This document shows, piece by piece, positions 24,561 to 33,551 of a DNA stretch of 44,128 nucleotides. Origin of the DNA: Sandarakinorhabdus cyanobacteriorum (GTDB lineage Bacteria; Pseudomonadota; Alphaproteobacteria; Sphingomonadales; Sphingomonadaceae). The stretch lies in assembly GCF_002251755.1 (NCBI RefSeq), contig NZ_NOXT01000107.1, positions 21,544-65,671 of the forward strand, written 5' to 3'. Both the position numbers and the translations under genes were made by a program. Below the pieces are notes generated by a model. The model was not told where the DNA came from. It saw nothing but the letters and a program-made list of their open reading frames with translations, and did not search any database. Each line of letters begins with the position of its first letter. Positions within the stretch are counted from its first letter, which is position 1.

Positions 24561-25521
24561 GCAGGGCGAGATAAGCGGCTGGATTGTCAAGCATGATGCT
24601 GTGGGCCGCGCCCGGTACCGCTGCAAATTGGGCGCCAGCCTGATCGGCGAAGCGGCGGACGGTGTCCGGCCGGGCCTCGTCATCAATGCCGGCCACAAAC
24701 AGGCTGCGCGGGCCATTCAGCCGGGCCAGAAGCGGCCGCCCATTATAGTCCTTCAATGTGCCGGTGCAGGTGAATTCGGCGCGGCCCCACATATGGGTGT
24801 AGAGCCCGGCGGCAAAGGGCGCTGGCAGGGCATCGCGATAGGCGGCTATGGCTGGCGGCGGCATCACCTGGCGCACATGGGCCGCATAAAAGGCATCCGT
24901 GGCGGCCTGGCAGGCGGCTTCGGGGGCCGCGCCCGGCGTGTCACAGGCATCCAGCAGCTGCCGCACATCGGCAGGCATGCCGGCTTTGAGCAACGCCGCA
25001 TCCTCCAGCCACACTGATGTTGCCACCAGCGGCGATTGCAGCACCAGCCCGGCCAGGGCCGCCGGCCGTGTGGCGCCATATTCCAGCGCCAACGTGCCGC
25101 CCCAACTGCCGCCCAGGACATGCCACCGCGCGATGCCGAAGTGCGTGCGGATCGCCTCGATCTCGGCGAGGAAGCGCGGCACCGTCCAATTGGCCGGATT
25201 GCCCGGCCGGTCTGACCGGCCGCAATCCAGCTGATCATAGAGAATCACCGCGCGCTCGTCGGCCAATGCCGTGGCGTTGAGCCAGCCCCAGTGCGATCCG
25301 CCCGGCCCGCCGTGGATGAACAGGATCGGCGGCCGCGGCCCATCCAGCGCACCATTGACCCGCACATAAATGCGCCCGCCAGGCACAGCCACCATGGCTT
25401 CGCGGTCAGGCGCGATGCGGATACCTGGTGCTGTTGCACCCTGTCGCAGCGGGCTGGCTGCCAAGCGGGCTGGCAGCAGGCTGGCCAAGCCAGCGGCCAA
25501 AAAACGGCGCCGCGCCATCAT
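24529..25521 (-). CDS. Exported alpha/beta hydrolase (proline iminopeptidase-like)
   Basis: A 330-residue hydrolase with a twin-arginine-like signal (MARRRFLAAGLASLLPARLAA). HGGPGGSHWGW is the oxyanion-hole motif typical of prolyl aminopeptidase-type (S33) enzymes. YDQLDCGRSD follows, and GGSWGG carries the nucleophilic Ser; an Asp near AGIDDEARPD and His in GAAHSIM complete the triad. The real substrate may be a peptide, ester or lactone. The start overlaps the cupin stop by four nt (ATGA); the second ATG three nt later is an alternative. The last 32 nt overlap the DUF6285 gene on the other strand. Confidence 0.83.
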   Translation of the reverse strand: MMARRRFLAAGLASLLPARLAASPLRQGATAPGIRIAPDREAMVAVPGGRIYVRVNGALDGPRPPILFIHGGPGGSHWGWLNATALADERAVILYDQLDCGRSDRPGNPANWTVPRFLAEIEAIRTHFGIARWHVLGGSWGGTLALEYGATRPAALAGLVLQSPLVATSVWLEDAALLKAGMPADVRQLLDACDTPGAAPEAACQAATDAFYAAHVRQVMPPPAIAAYRDALPAPFAAGLYTHMWGRAEFTCTGTLKDYNGRPLLARLNGPRSLFVAGIDDEARPDTVRRFADQAGAQFAAVPGAAHSIMLDNPAAYLALLRPWLKRQDA

Positions 25522-25955
25522 GATTTGCGCCGAAAACCTTGGGGATCCAAGTGCATGTCGATATCGGGGTAATGGCATTCGTCGATCTCGATCCGGTCCG
25601 TGCCGATGGCGAGGAATCGGCAGGGCAGGGCGCTGCGGTTCTGCAGATGATGGCCGTTGGCGCTGCCGGCCGGGAAGCAGGCGATGTCACCCGGCCGCAG
25701 CAGCGTTTCGCCATCCTCCTCCACCAGCACCGCCTCGCCAGCCAGCATCACCACCATCTCGTCTTCATGACTGTGCCAATGGCGCTGGCTCGACCAGGCA
25801 CCGGGCTCCAAGGTGACCAGATTGGCACCAAACTGCGTCAACTCACCGGCCGCAGCCACGGCCTGCCAAACGCGGCCGGCCACCGCCTCCTGATAGGGCG
25901 GCAGATAGTTGGAGCCTCGGTTGACGGGCAGGGCGGCGGGATCAATCTTCGGCAT
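25518..25955 (-). CDS. Cupin domain-containing protein
   Basis: A 145-residue single-domain cupin. The motif HWHSHEDEMVVMLAGE gives the two His and one Glu metal ligands of cupin motif 1, and PGDIACFPAG with a later HH gives motif 2. Small cupins of this kind are often sugar- or acid-binding metal proteins, or sit beside catabolic enzymes. The start overlaps the P450 stop by one base and the end overlaps the hydrolase start by four, so the three genes form a tight operon. No specific reaction is assigned. Confidence 0.82.
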   Translation of the reverse strand: MPKIDPAALPVNRGSNYLPPYQEAVAGRVWQAVAAAGELTQFGANLVTLEPGAWSSQRHWHSHEDEMVVMLAGEAVLVEEDGETLLRPGDIACFPAGSANGHHLQNRSALPCRFLAIGTDRIEIDECHYPDIDMHLDPQGFRRKS

Positions 25956-27193
25956 CAGTGCCGTTCAAGCACAACCGGCAGCTTGCGGAAACCATGCACG
26001 AACGCCTGCGGCACATATTCGGCCGGGCCGGTCTGGCGCGGAAACAGCCGGCGCGCCAGCAATTCCTCAATCAGCACCGACAATTGCAGTTCGGCCAGCC
26101 GCGCGCCGACGCAGCGGTGCACGCCAAAGCCGAATGACAGGTGCCGCCGGGCGTTGGCACGGCCGACATCAAAGCGCTCGGCATCGGGGAACACCTCTTC
26201 ATCCCGGTTGCCGCTGATGTACCACAGCACGATCTTATCGCCCTGCTTCACCGGCACGCCGGCGATTTCGGCGTCGGCCAGCGCGGTGCGGCGCATATGG
26301 GCCAGCGGCGTCTGCCAGCGGATCAATTCGCTCACCGCATTGGGGATCAGGCTGGCATCGGCTTCCAGCCGGGCCCACTCGCTATCAAAACGATTGAAAG
26401 CCTGCACCAGGCCCGACATCGAATTGCGCGTGGTGTCGTTCCCGCCAACGATCAGCAAGATGTAATTGCCCGTACGTTCCTTGAACGGCATGTCGCCCAT
26501 GGCTTCGCTGTGGGCCATGGCGCTGATCAGATCACCATTAGGTGGCTTGGCCTTGCGCTCCGCCATCAGCGCGTCGAGCGCGTGGGTCATGTCCAGCATA
26601 TGCTGGTGGCGGATCAGATTGGTCGCCGGGTTGATCGCTGCCTCGATATCGCCACCCCAGTCCGACCAGAGGGTCAGATCGCGGCGCTTTTCCCAAGGAT
26701 AATCAAACAGGATCGCCAGCATTTGTGTGGTGAGTTCGATCGATACCTGATCCACCCAATAGAATTCGCTTCCCACCGGCAGGCTGTCGAGAAGTTCTTG
26801 CGTGCGCCGCCGCACTTCCACGGCCATGCGGGCAATTTCCGACGGGCCGAAGGCCGGCGCCACCACGCGGCGTTGCTCGCTGTGCTTGGGCCGGTCCATG
26901 GCGATGAACTGCGGTAGGTTGAATTCGTCAAACAGGTCCAGGATGGTGATGCCGCCGAATTCATGGCTGCTCGAAAAAATGTCGGGCCGGGCCTCCACCG
27001 CCATGATGTCGGCATGGCGGCTCACGCTCCAATAGGGGCCGAACGGGCTGTTGGGCTGGAAATGCACCGGTGCCTCGGCCCGGAGGCGAGCGAACACCGG
27101 CCGCCAGCTGTCGGTGGCATAAAGCGTCGCGTCCGACACATCGATGGCCGACAACGGCACATCAAGGCCGGCTGCGGGTGACAGAGTCGCCAT
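25955..27193 (-). CDS. Cytochrome P450, CYP153-like (putative terminal alkane or fatty-acid hydroxylase)
   Basis: A 412-residue soluble bacterial P450. The I-helix motif GGNDTTRNSM, the ExxR pair in SELIRWQTPLAHMRRTAL, WYISGNRDEE and the haem loop FGFGVHRCVGARLAE (proximal Cys361) are all in place. The combined wording LLIVGGNDTTRNSM with IRWQTPLAHMRRTA is characteristic of CYP153, whose members hydroxylate medium-chain alkanes, primary alcohols or fatty acids at the terminal carbon. The ATG at 27191-27193 has a strong GGGGAGGA site six nt upstream. CYP153 needs a ferredoxin and a reductase, and neither is encoded in this window. Assignment to the exact family needs an identity value. Confidence 0.88.
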   Translation of the reverse strand: MATLSPAAGLDVPLSAIDVSDATLYATDSWRPVFARLRAEAPVHFQPNSPFGPYWSVSRHADIMAVEARPDIFSSSHEFGGITILDLFDEFNLPQFIAMDRPKHSEQRRVVAPAFGPSEIARMAVEVRRRTQELLDSLPVGSEFYWVDQVSIELTTQMLAILFDYPWEKRRDLTLWSDWGGDIEAAINPATNLIRHQHMLDMTHALDALMAERKAKPPNGDLISAMAHSEAMGDMPFKERTGNYILLIVGGNDTTRNSMSGLVQAFNRFDSEWARLEADASLIPNAVSELIRWQTPLAHMRRTALADAEIAGVPVKQGDKIVLWYISGNRDEEVFPDAERFDVGRANARRHLSFGFGVHRCVGARLAELQLSVLIEELLARRLFPRQTGPAEYVPQAFVHGFRKLPVVLERH

Positions 27194-27274
27194 GATATCC
27201 TCCCCATGTTCGCCGCCTCTTGGCGGTCTTGGAGCGCATGCTACGCTCGATTGTCCACAACCGCGAGTCCCGAC

Positions 27275-27709
27275 ATGGCCATCCCATACCACAGCAACCA
27301 CGATGCCCGAATCGATCCCACCCGCGACCAGGTGCGGCATTTGCGCGATCATGGTCGCGACGGACCGGTGGTGATGATGAATCTGTTGAAATTCCGCGAA
27401 ACCGCAGATTATCCGCCCGAATTGGGCATGGCCGCGTGTTCGGGAAAGGCCGCCTATGATCGCTACCAGCACGCCTTCACCGTGGCCGTCGGAGCCATCA
27501 GCCAGGCCGAGGTGCTGTATGATGGCCCGTGCGAACAGGTCTTCATCGGTCAAGCTGGCAGCGATGCAACCGATTGGGACAAGCTGCTGCTGGTCCGCTA
27601 TCCCAGCCGGCAGCATTTCCTGAACATGATGGCCAATGATGCCTATCGCGACGCGCTGGTGCATCGTTATGCCGGCCTGGAACGGACCGTCCTCATCCAG
27701 TGCGGCTGA
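27275..27709 (+). CDS. DUF1330-like dimeric alpha/beta barrel protein
   Basis: A 144-residue protein. The stretch PVVMMNLLKFRETADYPPE, the YDRYQHAF segment and the closing DALVHRYAGLERTVLIQC match the DUF1330 (dimeric alpha-beta barrel) family. The family's function is unknown. The ATG at 27275 is used since the conserved part follows shortly; an earlier in-frame ATG at 27206 would overlap the P450 leader. It is divergent from the P450 gene with 81 nt between them, and so may share control with the P450 operon. Confidence 0.75.
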   Translation: MAIPYHSNHDARIDPTRDQVRHLRDHGRDGPVVMMNLLKFRETADYPPELGMAACSGKAAYDRYQHAFTVAVGAISQAEVLYDGPCEQVFIGQAGSDATDWDKLLLVRYPSRQHFLNMMANDAYRDALVHRYAGLERTVLIQCG

Positions 27710-27729
27710 ACGTGGCAGTGGCTTCTCTG

Positions 27730-27757
27730 TTGCACCGCAGCGCCAGCGCGTTATGAA
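27730..27757 (+). promoter_or_regulatory. Candidate promoter of the sdh operon
   Basis: TTGCAC (27730-27735) and TATGAA (27752-27757) are separated by 16 nt and lie about 60 nt before the sdhC start. A comparable TTGCAC box with TATCCA is found before mdh. Confidence 0.45.
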
Positions 27758-27818
27758 AGCGCTGATGTGATGATCACGCCGGCGCCGGGATACCCGGTGC
27801 TGGGCGAAAGGGGGATCA

Positions 27819-28229
27819 ATGGCTTCTCGTCCAACCGCGCCCGCTCCGCGCCCGCTGAGCCCGCACCTCACCATCTGGAAATGGCGGGTGCATATGGCGG
27901 TCTCCATCGTCCACCGCGTCACTGGCCATGCCTTGGCCTTTGGTGCCGTGGTCATTTTTGCCTGGTGGCTGGCGGCTCTGGCCAGCGGTCCGGAATATTA
28001 TCGCTTCTTCCAGGATGTGGTCTTCTCGCCACTGGGCGTGATTGTCGGCTTTGGCCTGACCTGGGCGATGTTCCAGCACATGGGCAGCGGGCTGCGCCAC
28101 TTCATCATGGATGCCGGCGAAGGTTATGACCTCGTCACCTCGCGCCGCATGGCGCAAGGCGCCTTCGTGTTTGGCGCGACCGCCACCCTGGCCTTCTGGG
28201 CCTATATCCTTCTCGGCAAGGGGCTCTGA
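27819..28229 (+). CDS. sdhC: Succinate dehydrogenase cytochrome b556 subunit
   Basis: A 136-residue membrane anchor of complex II with three hydrophobic segments (about 25-52, 66-88 and 108-130). RPLSPHLTIWKW and SIVHRVTGHALAFG are the family signature near the N-terminus and first helix. HMGSGLRHFIMDAG holds the His expected to bind haem b. It helps form the quinone site that takes electrons from SdhA and SdhB. The ATG follows AAAGGGGGA. It is the first gene of the sdhCDAB operon, and sdhD begins two nt after its stop. Confidence 0.93.
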   Translation: MASRPTAPAPRPLSPHLTIWKWRVHMAVSIVHRVTGHALAFGAVVIFAWWLAALASGPEYYRFFQDVVFSPLGVIVGFGLTWAMFQHMGSGLRHFIMDAGEGYDLVTSRRMAQGAFVFGATATLAFWAYILLGKGL

Positions 28230-28231
28230 TC

Positions 28232-28615
28232 ATGGGCAATGGGACTCGACTCGGCAAGGTCCGCGGCCTTGGTGCCGCTGGCGGCGGCGTTGTCCACCAC
28301 TGGTGGCTGCAGCGCGTGACAGCGGTAGCCAGCCTGTTCCTGGTGCTGTGGTTCGCCTTCAGCCTCGCTCGGCTGCCCAGCCTTGATTATGCCAGCGCGC
28401 GCCTGTGGCTGTCGCAACCGATCGTGGCAGTGCCGATGTGCCTGCTGGTCGTCAGCGTTTTCTGGCATTTCCGCCTGGGCGTTCAGGTGATGCTGGAGGA
28501 TTATCTCCATGGGTCAAAGCGCGTCATCGCCATGCTCGCGCTGAATTTCTACACGTTCGTCTTGGCGGCTTTCGCACTGTTCTCGGTGCTGAAGATCGCC
28601 CTGCCTGCCGCCTGA
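28232..28615 (+). CDS. sdhD: Succinate dehydrogenase hydrophobic membrane anchor subunit
   Basis: A 127-residue protein with three hydrophobic segments (about 32-52, 64-85 and 97-122). [20 protein letters not shown] is the conserved start of the SdhD anchor, with an Arg near the quinone site. [17 protein letters not shown] carries the second haem-side His and the Asp-Tyr pair typical of SdhD. It forms the other half of the membrane part of complex II. The spacing to sdhC and sdhA (10 nt) shows one transcript. Confidence 0.9.
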   Translation: MGNGTRLGKVRGLGAAGGGVVHHWWLQRVTAVASLFLVLWFAFSLARLPSLDYASARLWLSQPIVAVPMCLLVVSVFWHFRLGVQVMLEDYLHGSKRVIAMLALNFYTFVLAAFALFSVLKIALPAA

Positions 28616-28625
28616 GGATTTCCAC

Positions 28626-30413
28626 GTGGTGCAAGCCTATCAGATTATCGATCACGTTTATGATGCCGTTGTGGTGGGGGCCGGCGGCTCCGGCCTGCGT
28701 GCGGCCATGGGCATCGCCGAAGCTGGCCTGAAAACCGCCTGCATCACCAAGGTGTTCCCCACCCGCAGCCATACGGTGGCAGCGCAGGGCGGCATTGCGG
28801 CCGCGCTGGGCAACATGGGGCCGGATCACTGGACCTGGCACATGTATGATACGGTGAAGGGTTCGGACTGGCTGGGCGACCAGGACGCCATCGAATATCT
28901 CTGCCGCGAAGCCCCGGCGGCCGTTTATGAACTGGAACATTTCGGCGTGCCGTTCAGCCGCACCGAAGCGGGGCGCATCTACCAGCGCCCGTTCGGCGGC
29001 ATGATGCAGAACATGGGCGCCGGCCCGCCCGCCCAGCGCACCTGCGCCGCAGCCGATCGCACCGGCCACGCCATGCTGCACGCGCTCTACCAGCAGAGCC
29101 TGAAGTACAGCTGCGATTTCTACATCGAATATTTCGCCATCGATCTGATCATGGTGAACGGGAAGTGCAAGGGCGTCATCGCGCTCAACATGGAAGACGG
29201 CAGCATCCATCGCTTCCGCAGCCACCAGACGGTGCTGGCGACCGGTGGCTATGGCCGCTGCTATTTCTCCGCCACCTCTGCCCACACCAGCACGGGTGAC
29301 GGCGGCGGCATGGCCATCCGTGCCGGCGTTGCCATGCAGGACATGGAATTCGTGCAGTTCCACCCCACCGGCATCTATGGCGCCGGCGTGCTGATCACCG
29401 AAGGCGCGCGCGGGGAGGGGGGCTATCTCACCAATTCGAAGGGCGAACGCTTCATGGAGCGTTATGCCCCGTCGGCCAAGGATCTGGCCAGCCGCGACGT
29501 GGTTTCGCGGTCGATGGCCATGGAAATCCGCGAAGGTCGCGGCGTTGGTGCCGAAGGCGACCATATCCACCTGCACCTCAACCACATTGATGCCAGCGTG
29601 CTGGCCCAGCGGCTGCCTGGGATTTCCGAAACCGCCAAGGTTTTTGCCGGTGTCGATGTGACCAAGGCGCCGATCCCGGTGGTGCCGACCGTCCACTACA
29701 ACATGGGCGGTATCCCGACCAATTATCACGGCGAAGTCGTCACCCTGAAGGATGGCAACCCTGATCAGGTCGTGCCCGGCCTATTCGCCGTGGGCGAAGC
29801 CGCCTGCGTTTCGGTGCATGGCGCCAACCGCCTCGGGTCCAACAGCCTGATCGATCTGGTCGTCTTCGGCCGCGCCACCGCGCATCGCATTGCCAACATC
29901 CAGAAGGCGAACGCCCCACACCAGAAGTTGCCGGCCGACAATGCCGATTTCGCCTTGGGCCGCCTCGATGGCTTCCGCCATGCCAAGGGCGGTTCCAGCA
30001 CAGCCGAGGTGCGCCTCGCCATGCAGAAGACGATGCAAGCCAATGCCGGCGTGTTCCGCACCAGCGAAATCCTCGACGAAGGCGTGCGCAAGATCGACGC
30101 CGTCTATCAGCGCATGGCCGATATCGGCACCAGTGACCGTTCGATGGTGTTCAACACCGATCTTATCGAAACGCTGGAACTGGACAACATGATCGGCCAG
30201 GCCGTGCTGACCATGCACATGGCCCGCAACCGCCACGAAAGCCGCGGCGCCCACATGCACGAGGATTTCCCCAATCGCGACGATGATCAGTGGATGGTGC
30301 ACAGCCTCGGCTGGTTCCGCGATGGCGCAGTGGAACTCGCCAAGCGCCCGGTCCACACCTACACGCTGTCGGACGAGATCGAATATATCAAGCCCAAGGC
30401 GCGGACCTATTGA
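28626..30413 (+). CDS. sdhA: Succinate dehydrogenase flavoprotein subunit
   Basis: A 595-residue catalytic subunit that oxidises succinate to fumarate with covalently bound [23 protein letters not shown] binds [14 protein letters not shown] carries the His that links [14 protein letters not shown] and the THR-like active-site region ([10 protein letters not shown]) follow, with [18 protein letters not shown] near residue 400. Length is normal. The start is taken as GTG at 28626; the next codon is also GTG, and no ATG is suitably placed. It passes electrons to SdhB. Confidence 0.96.
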   Translation: MVQAYQIIDHVYDAVVVGAGGSGLRAAMGIAEAGLKTACITKVFPTRSHTVAAQGGIAAALGNMGPDHWTWHMYDTVKGSDWLGDQDAIEYLCREAPAAVYELEHFGVPFSRTEAGRIYQRPFGGMMQNMGAGPPAQRTCAAADRTGHAMLHALYQQSLKYSCDFYIEYFAIDLIMVNGKCKGVIALNMEDGSIHRFRSHQTVLATGGYGRCYFSATSAHTSTGDGGGMAIRAGVAMQDMEFVQFHPTGIYGAGVLITEGARGEGGYLTNSKGERFMERYAPSAKDLASRDVVSRSMAMEIREGRGVGAEGDHIHLHLNHIDASVLAQRLPGISETAKVFAGVDVTKAPIPVVPTVHYNMGGIPTNYHGEVVTLKDGNPDQVVPGLFAVGEAACVSVHGANRLGSNSLIDLVVFGRATAHRIANIQKANAPHQKLPADNADFALGRLDGFRHAKGGSSTAEVRLAMQKTMQANAGVFRTSEILDEGVRKIDAVYQRMADIGTSDRSMVFNTDLIETLELDNMIGQAVLTMHMARNRHESRGAHMHEDFPNRDDDQWMVHSLGWFRDGAVELAKRPVHTYTLSDEIEYIKPKARTY

Positions 30414-30430
30414 TCAGGCGGTAATGGACC

Positions 30431-31216
30431 ATGGCTGAATTCTCCCTCCCCCCCAACAGCGTCATCAAGGGCAACGGCAAGGCCTATCCGGCCCCCGCTG
30501 GCGCGACGCGGACCAAGAGCTTCAAGATCTATCGCTGGAACCCGGACGATGGGCAGAACCCGCGCTATGACACCTACGCGCTCGATCTCGATGCCACCGG
30601 CCCGATGGTTCTGGACGCGCTGATCAAGATCAAGAACGAGGTGGACCCCACGCTCACTTTCCGCCGCTCCTGCCGAGAAGGTATTTGCGGTTCCTGCTCG
30701 ATGAACATCGATGGCGCCAATACGCTGGCCTGCACCAAGCCGATCGAGGAGGTGAAGGGCGAGGTGGTGATCACTCCGCTGCCGCACATGGAGGTGATCA
30801 AGGACCTCGTCCCTGATTTCAAGCATTTCTATGCCCAATATGCCAGCATCAAGCCCTGGCTGCAGACCGTGACTCCGGCGCCGTCTGGGGAAGAGCGCAT
30901 CCAGTCGCCTGAAGAGCGCGAGAAACTCGACGGGCTGTATGAGTGCATCCTGTGCGCCTGCTGCTCCACCGCCTGCCCGTCTTACTGGTGGAACAGCGAC
31001 AAGTTCCTCGGCCCCGCCATCCTGTTGCAGGCCTATCGCTGGCTGGCCGACAGCCGTGATGAGATGACCGGCGAGCGCCTGGATGCGCTGGAGGACCCGT
31101 TCCGTGTCTATCGCTGCCATACCATCATGAACTGCGCCAACGTCTGCCCGAAGGGCCTGAACCCGGCCAAGGCGATCGCCGAAATCAAGCTGATGATGCT
31201 GGAACGCGCCGGCTGA
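30431..31216 (+). CDS. sdhB: Succinate dehydrogenase iron-sulfur subunit
   Basis: A 261-residue electron-transfer subunit. [15 protein letters not shown] with a later Cys in NTLACTK binds the [2Fe-2S] cluster. [17 protein letters not shown] and the C-terminal [12 protein letters not shown] bind the [4Fe-4S] and [3Fe-4S] clusters. It carries electrons from SdhA to the SdhCD quinone site. It closes the sdhCDAB operon and is followed directly by a hairpin at 31222-31254. Confidence 0.96.
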   Translation: MAEFSLPPNSVIKGNGKAYPAPAGATRTKSFKIYRWNPDDGQNPRYDTYALDLDATGPMVLDALIKIKNEVDPTLTFRRSCREGICGSCSMNIDGANTLACTKPIEEVKGEVVITPLPHMEVIKDLVPDFKHFYAQYASIKPWLQTVTPAPSGEERIQSPEEREKLDGLYECILCACCSTACPSYWWNSDKFLGPAILLQAYRWLADSRDEMTGERLDALEDPFRVYRCHTIMNCANVCPKGLNPAKAIAEIKLMMLERAG

Positions 31217-31221
31217 GCCGG

Positions 31222-31254
31222 ACGGGGCCATCTTGCGGTGCAACATGGCCCCGT
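31222..31254 (+). terminator. Hairpin at the end of the sdh operon
   Basis: A perfect 10-bp inverted repeat (ACGGGGCCAT and ATGGCCCCGT) surrounds a 13-nt centre that itself can pair (TTGC, GCAA). It starts six nt after the sdhB stop. There is no T tract after it, so it may be a weak or Rho-assisted terminator, or protect the 3' end of the mRNA. Confidence 0.6.
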
Positions 31255-31358
31255 GTTACCGATAGCCAGCAACCATCGTGTGGCCCGGCCGTATCAGCAA
31301 CCGGTCGGTGATCGTGTTTTGGCCACCGTGGCGAAGTGATGGGGTGAACCAGGTGAGC

Positions 31359-32996
31359 ATGGCATTGGCAAGCCGGACTGCGGTGATGCGGCGCTCCACG
31401 CGCATCATGGCGCCCTACAACCGGCTGGAATTCCGGCCGTGGTTTCCGGTATTCAAGTTGGTGCTGATCTGCCTCATGATGGCGATGATCGTCTATGGCA
31501 GTGCGCTCGCGACTGTTGGCGGCACCCAGGTGCTGAAAACCGTTTCGTTGCCAATCCTTGGCCTGCTGGGCGTGGTGATCTGGCTGCTGCCCGATGCCGA
31601 CACGCACAGTCGCGGTGAAACTGCCGATCTTCCATTCCTGCCGGTGCTGCTCACTTTCATTGCCAGTATCATTGTCTGGCCGTCCTATATTGCCATCGTG
31701 ATTCCCGGCCTGCCATGGATCACGCCGCCGCGGCTGATCCTGGCCGTGCTGCTTGCGATGATGCTGATCTATTATCCGCAACGTGGGCGTGTCCGCAGCC
31801 AGATTGTGGATACGCTGGGCTATGATCGCATCGCCATCAGCCTTTTTCTCTTGTATGAATGCTTGAATTTCATCGTTCTGCCGCTGTCGCCCGGACCAGC
31901 TGAAACTGCGTCTTATTGGGCGTTGCAGGATGTCATGAATTTTTCCGCGGTGATCGGGGCTGCAGCTTTCCTTCACAACCCAAAGTATTTCAAACCGATT
32001 TATGCCGTGGTCACCTGCGTTGCGATTTATTCAATGCTGGTTGCGGTGCTGGAAAACTATATGCAGATTCCGCCTTGGGCGGAAAACATCCCGTCTTTCA
32101 TGCGGATTGATGAAGACTGGCTGGCCCGCATCCTTTCCCCCCAGGCCCGCGTCGGCGATACGCGCTATCGCATACGCTCAACCTTCCCGGTTGTGCTTTA
32201 CTATACGCTCTATCTCAGCCTGGTGATGCCGATGGTTCTTTATGCCATGACGCGCATGACCGGTCGCTTCCGGATCCTAGGGCTCTCCTTGATCGTGTTG
32301 GTGCTTCACACCGCTTGGTTCGCAAATGCCCGAACCGCCATCATCGCGCTGATCGTGCCGTTGGTCTGCTTCTCGGTGATGACCGTGGCACGCAGCATTG
32401 CCAATGGCAGCCGCCGCGATGCGCTGAAGTTCGGTATCCGGGGCATGATGGTGCTGATGGCCGTTGGCATGCTTGGCGGCGTGCTGGCCACCAGCCACCG
32501 GGCGCAGATGTACGTCTTTGGCGGAAAGCAGCATGCCGGCAGCAACCTGGCGCGCGAGAAGCAATGGGCAAATGCTTGGGCGCAGTTGGCCAAAAATCCC
32601 GTTGGGGTCGGTGCTGGTAATTCAATCGAGTTCGTTGGCGTGGATGTCCGCGGCAATAAGATCGTTGACAGTCTCTATATCAACATGCTCGTCGATCTCG
32701 GCTATCTTGGCTTCATTGCCTATTTCGGCATGTTCCTGCGCTGCGCCTGGCTCGGTATTCGATGCTTCTTGCGTGCCGCCAACGAGTATGAGGAATATGC
32801 AGGCGCTGCTGCGGTTGGGTTGATTGGTTATACAATCAACTGTTCCGTGGTAAGCAACACCGACTCAGCTTACCTGGCCTTCCTCTTCTGCGGCCTGATT
32901 GTTGCCACCAAGCGTCATCAGGACCGTCGGATCGCCGAAGAGGCCAGGAACGTGGGCAAGGGCGAAAGCACCGCCCTGGTGCCCGTTCGGCGCTGA
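31359..32996 (+). CDS. O-antigen ligase family membrane protein
   Basis: A 545-residue polytopic inner-membrane protein with about twelve hydrophobic segments and a large loop at about residues 230-285. The stretch NPVGVGAGN and then VDSLYINMLVDLGYLGFIAYFGMFL, with a preceding run of helices, fit the Wzy_C (O-antigen ligase/polymerase) family. These enzymes join or polymerise polysaccharide units on the periplasmic side. The ATG at 31359 follows AGGTGA. The gene stands alone between sdhB and a thioesterase, with no other glycan genes nearby. Its middle part (about 31,800-32,100) is less GC-rich than its neighbours, which may hint at transfer. The glycan is unknown. Confidence 0.8.
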   Translation: MALASRTAVMRRSTRIMAPYNRLEFRPWFPVFKLVLICLMMAMIVYGSALATVGGTQVLKTVSLPILGLLGVVIWLLPDADTHSRGETADLPFLPVLLTFIASIIVWPSYIAIVIPGLPWITPPRLILAVLLAMMLIYYPQRGRVRSQIVDTLGYDRIAISLFLLYECLNFIVLPLSPGPAETASYWALQDVMNFSAVIGAAAFLHNPKYFKPIYAVVTCVAIYSMLVAVLENYMQIPPWAENIPSFMRIDEDWLARILSPQARVGDTRYRIRSTFPVVLYYTLYLSLVMPMVLYAMTRMTGRFRILGLSLIVLVLHTAWFANARTAIIALIVPLVCFSVMTVARSIANGSRRDALKFGIRGMMVLMAVGMLGGVLATSHRAQMYVFGGKQHAGSNLAREKQWANAWAQLAKNPVGVGAGNSIEFVGVDVRGNKIVDSLYINMLVDLGYLGFIAYFGMFLRCAWLGIRCFLRAANEYEEYAGAAAVGLIGYTINCSVVSNTDSAYLAFLFCGLIVATKRHQDRRIAEEARNVGKGESTALVPVRR

Positions 32997-33065
32997 TGAA
33001 ACGCCGCCGCCCGGTCTGCATTTGCGCACTGGACGGCGGCCATATGCGGCGCTAACCGCCCGGCC

Positions 33066-33551
33066 ATGTCACGCGAAACCATTACCGAAGGGCCCAATGC
33101 GGGCTGGACTGTCTGGCGCCGGGATCCGGATGGTCGCTTTGCTTCCATGCTCGGCGATTTTTATTTCCGCGAAGGCGCGCGCGGCGTCGAATGCCGCATG
33201 GAAACCGCGCGCAAGCATTCGAATGGCTTGGGCTATCTCCACGGCGGCTTCATCATGTCGTTCATCGATATGGCGATGTTCGCCTTCATTTTCCGTCAGC
33301 TGGAAAACAGCGCCGCCGTCACCCTGTCGTGCGCCACGGATTTCCTTTCGGCCGGGATCGTCGGCAAGCCCATTGAGGCGCATGGCGAGATCCTGAAGGA
33401 AACCGGCAAGATGCTGTTCGTGCGCGGGCTGGTGACGCAGGATGGTGTCAACCTCGCCAGCTTTACCGGCACGATGCGCAAGATCCCCCGCACCGCGAGG
33501 CCAACCGGCGAAGGCCATGCCACAAGGCCGGGCGAAACCCAGGTTGACTGA
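33066..33551 (+). CDS. PaaI family (hotdog-fold) thioesterase
   Basis: A 161-residue hotdog-fold protein. YLHGGFIMSFIDMAMF is the long central helix motif of the PaaI/YbgC-like thioesterases, with the active-site Gly-Gly and Asp; TLSCATDFLSAG and LFVRGLV follow as beta strands. It should hydrolyse an acyl-CoA thioester, but the acyl group is not known. The end overlaps the zapE coding region, so the two are likely co-translated. The 69-nt gap before it contains no clear terminator. Confidence 0.82.
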   Translation: MSRETITEGPNAGWTVWRRDPDGRFASMLGDFYFREGARGVECRMETARKHSNGLGYLHGGFIMSFIDMAMFAFIFRQLENSAAVTLSCATDFLSAGIVGKPIEAHGEILKETGKMLFVRGLVTQDGVNLASFTGTMRKIPRTARPTGEGHATRPGETQVD

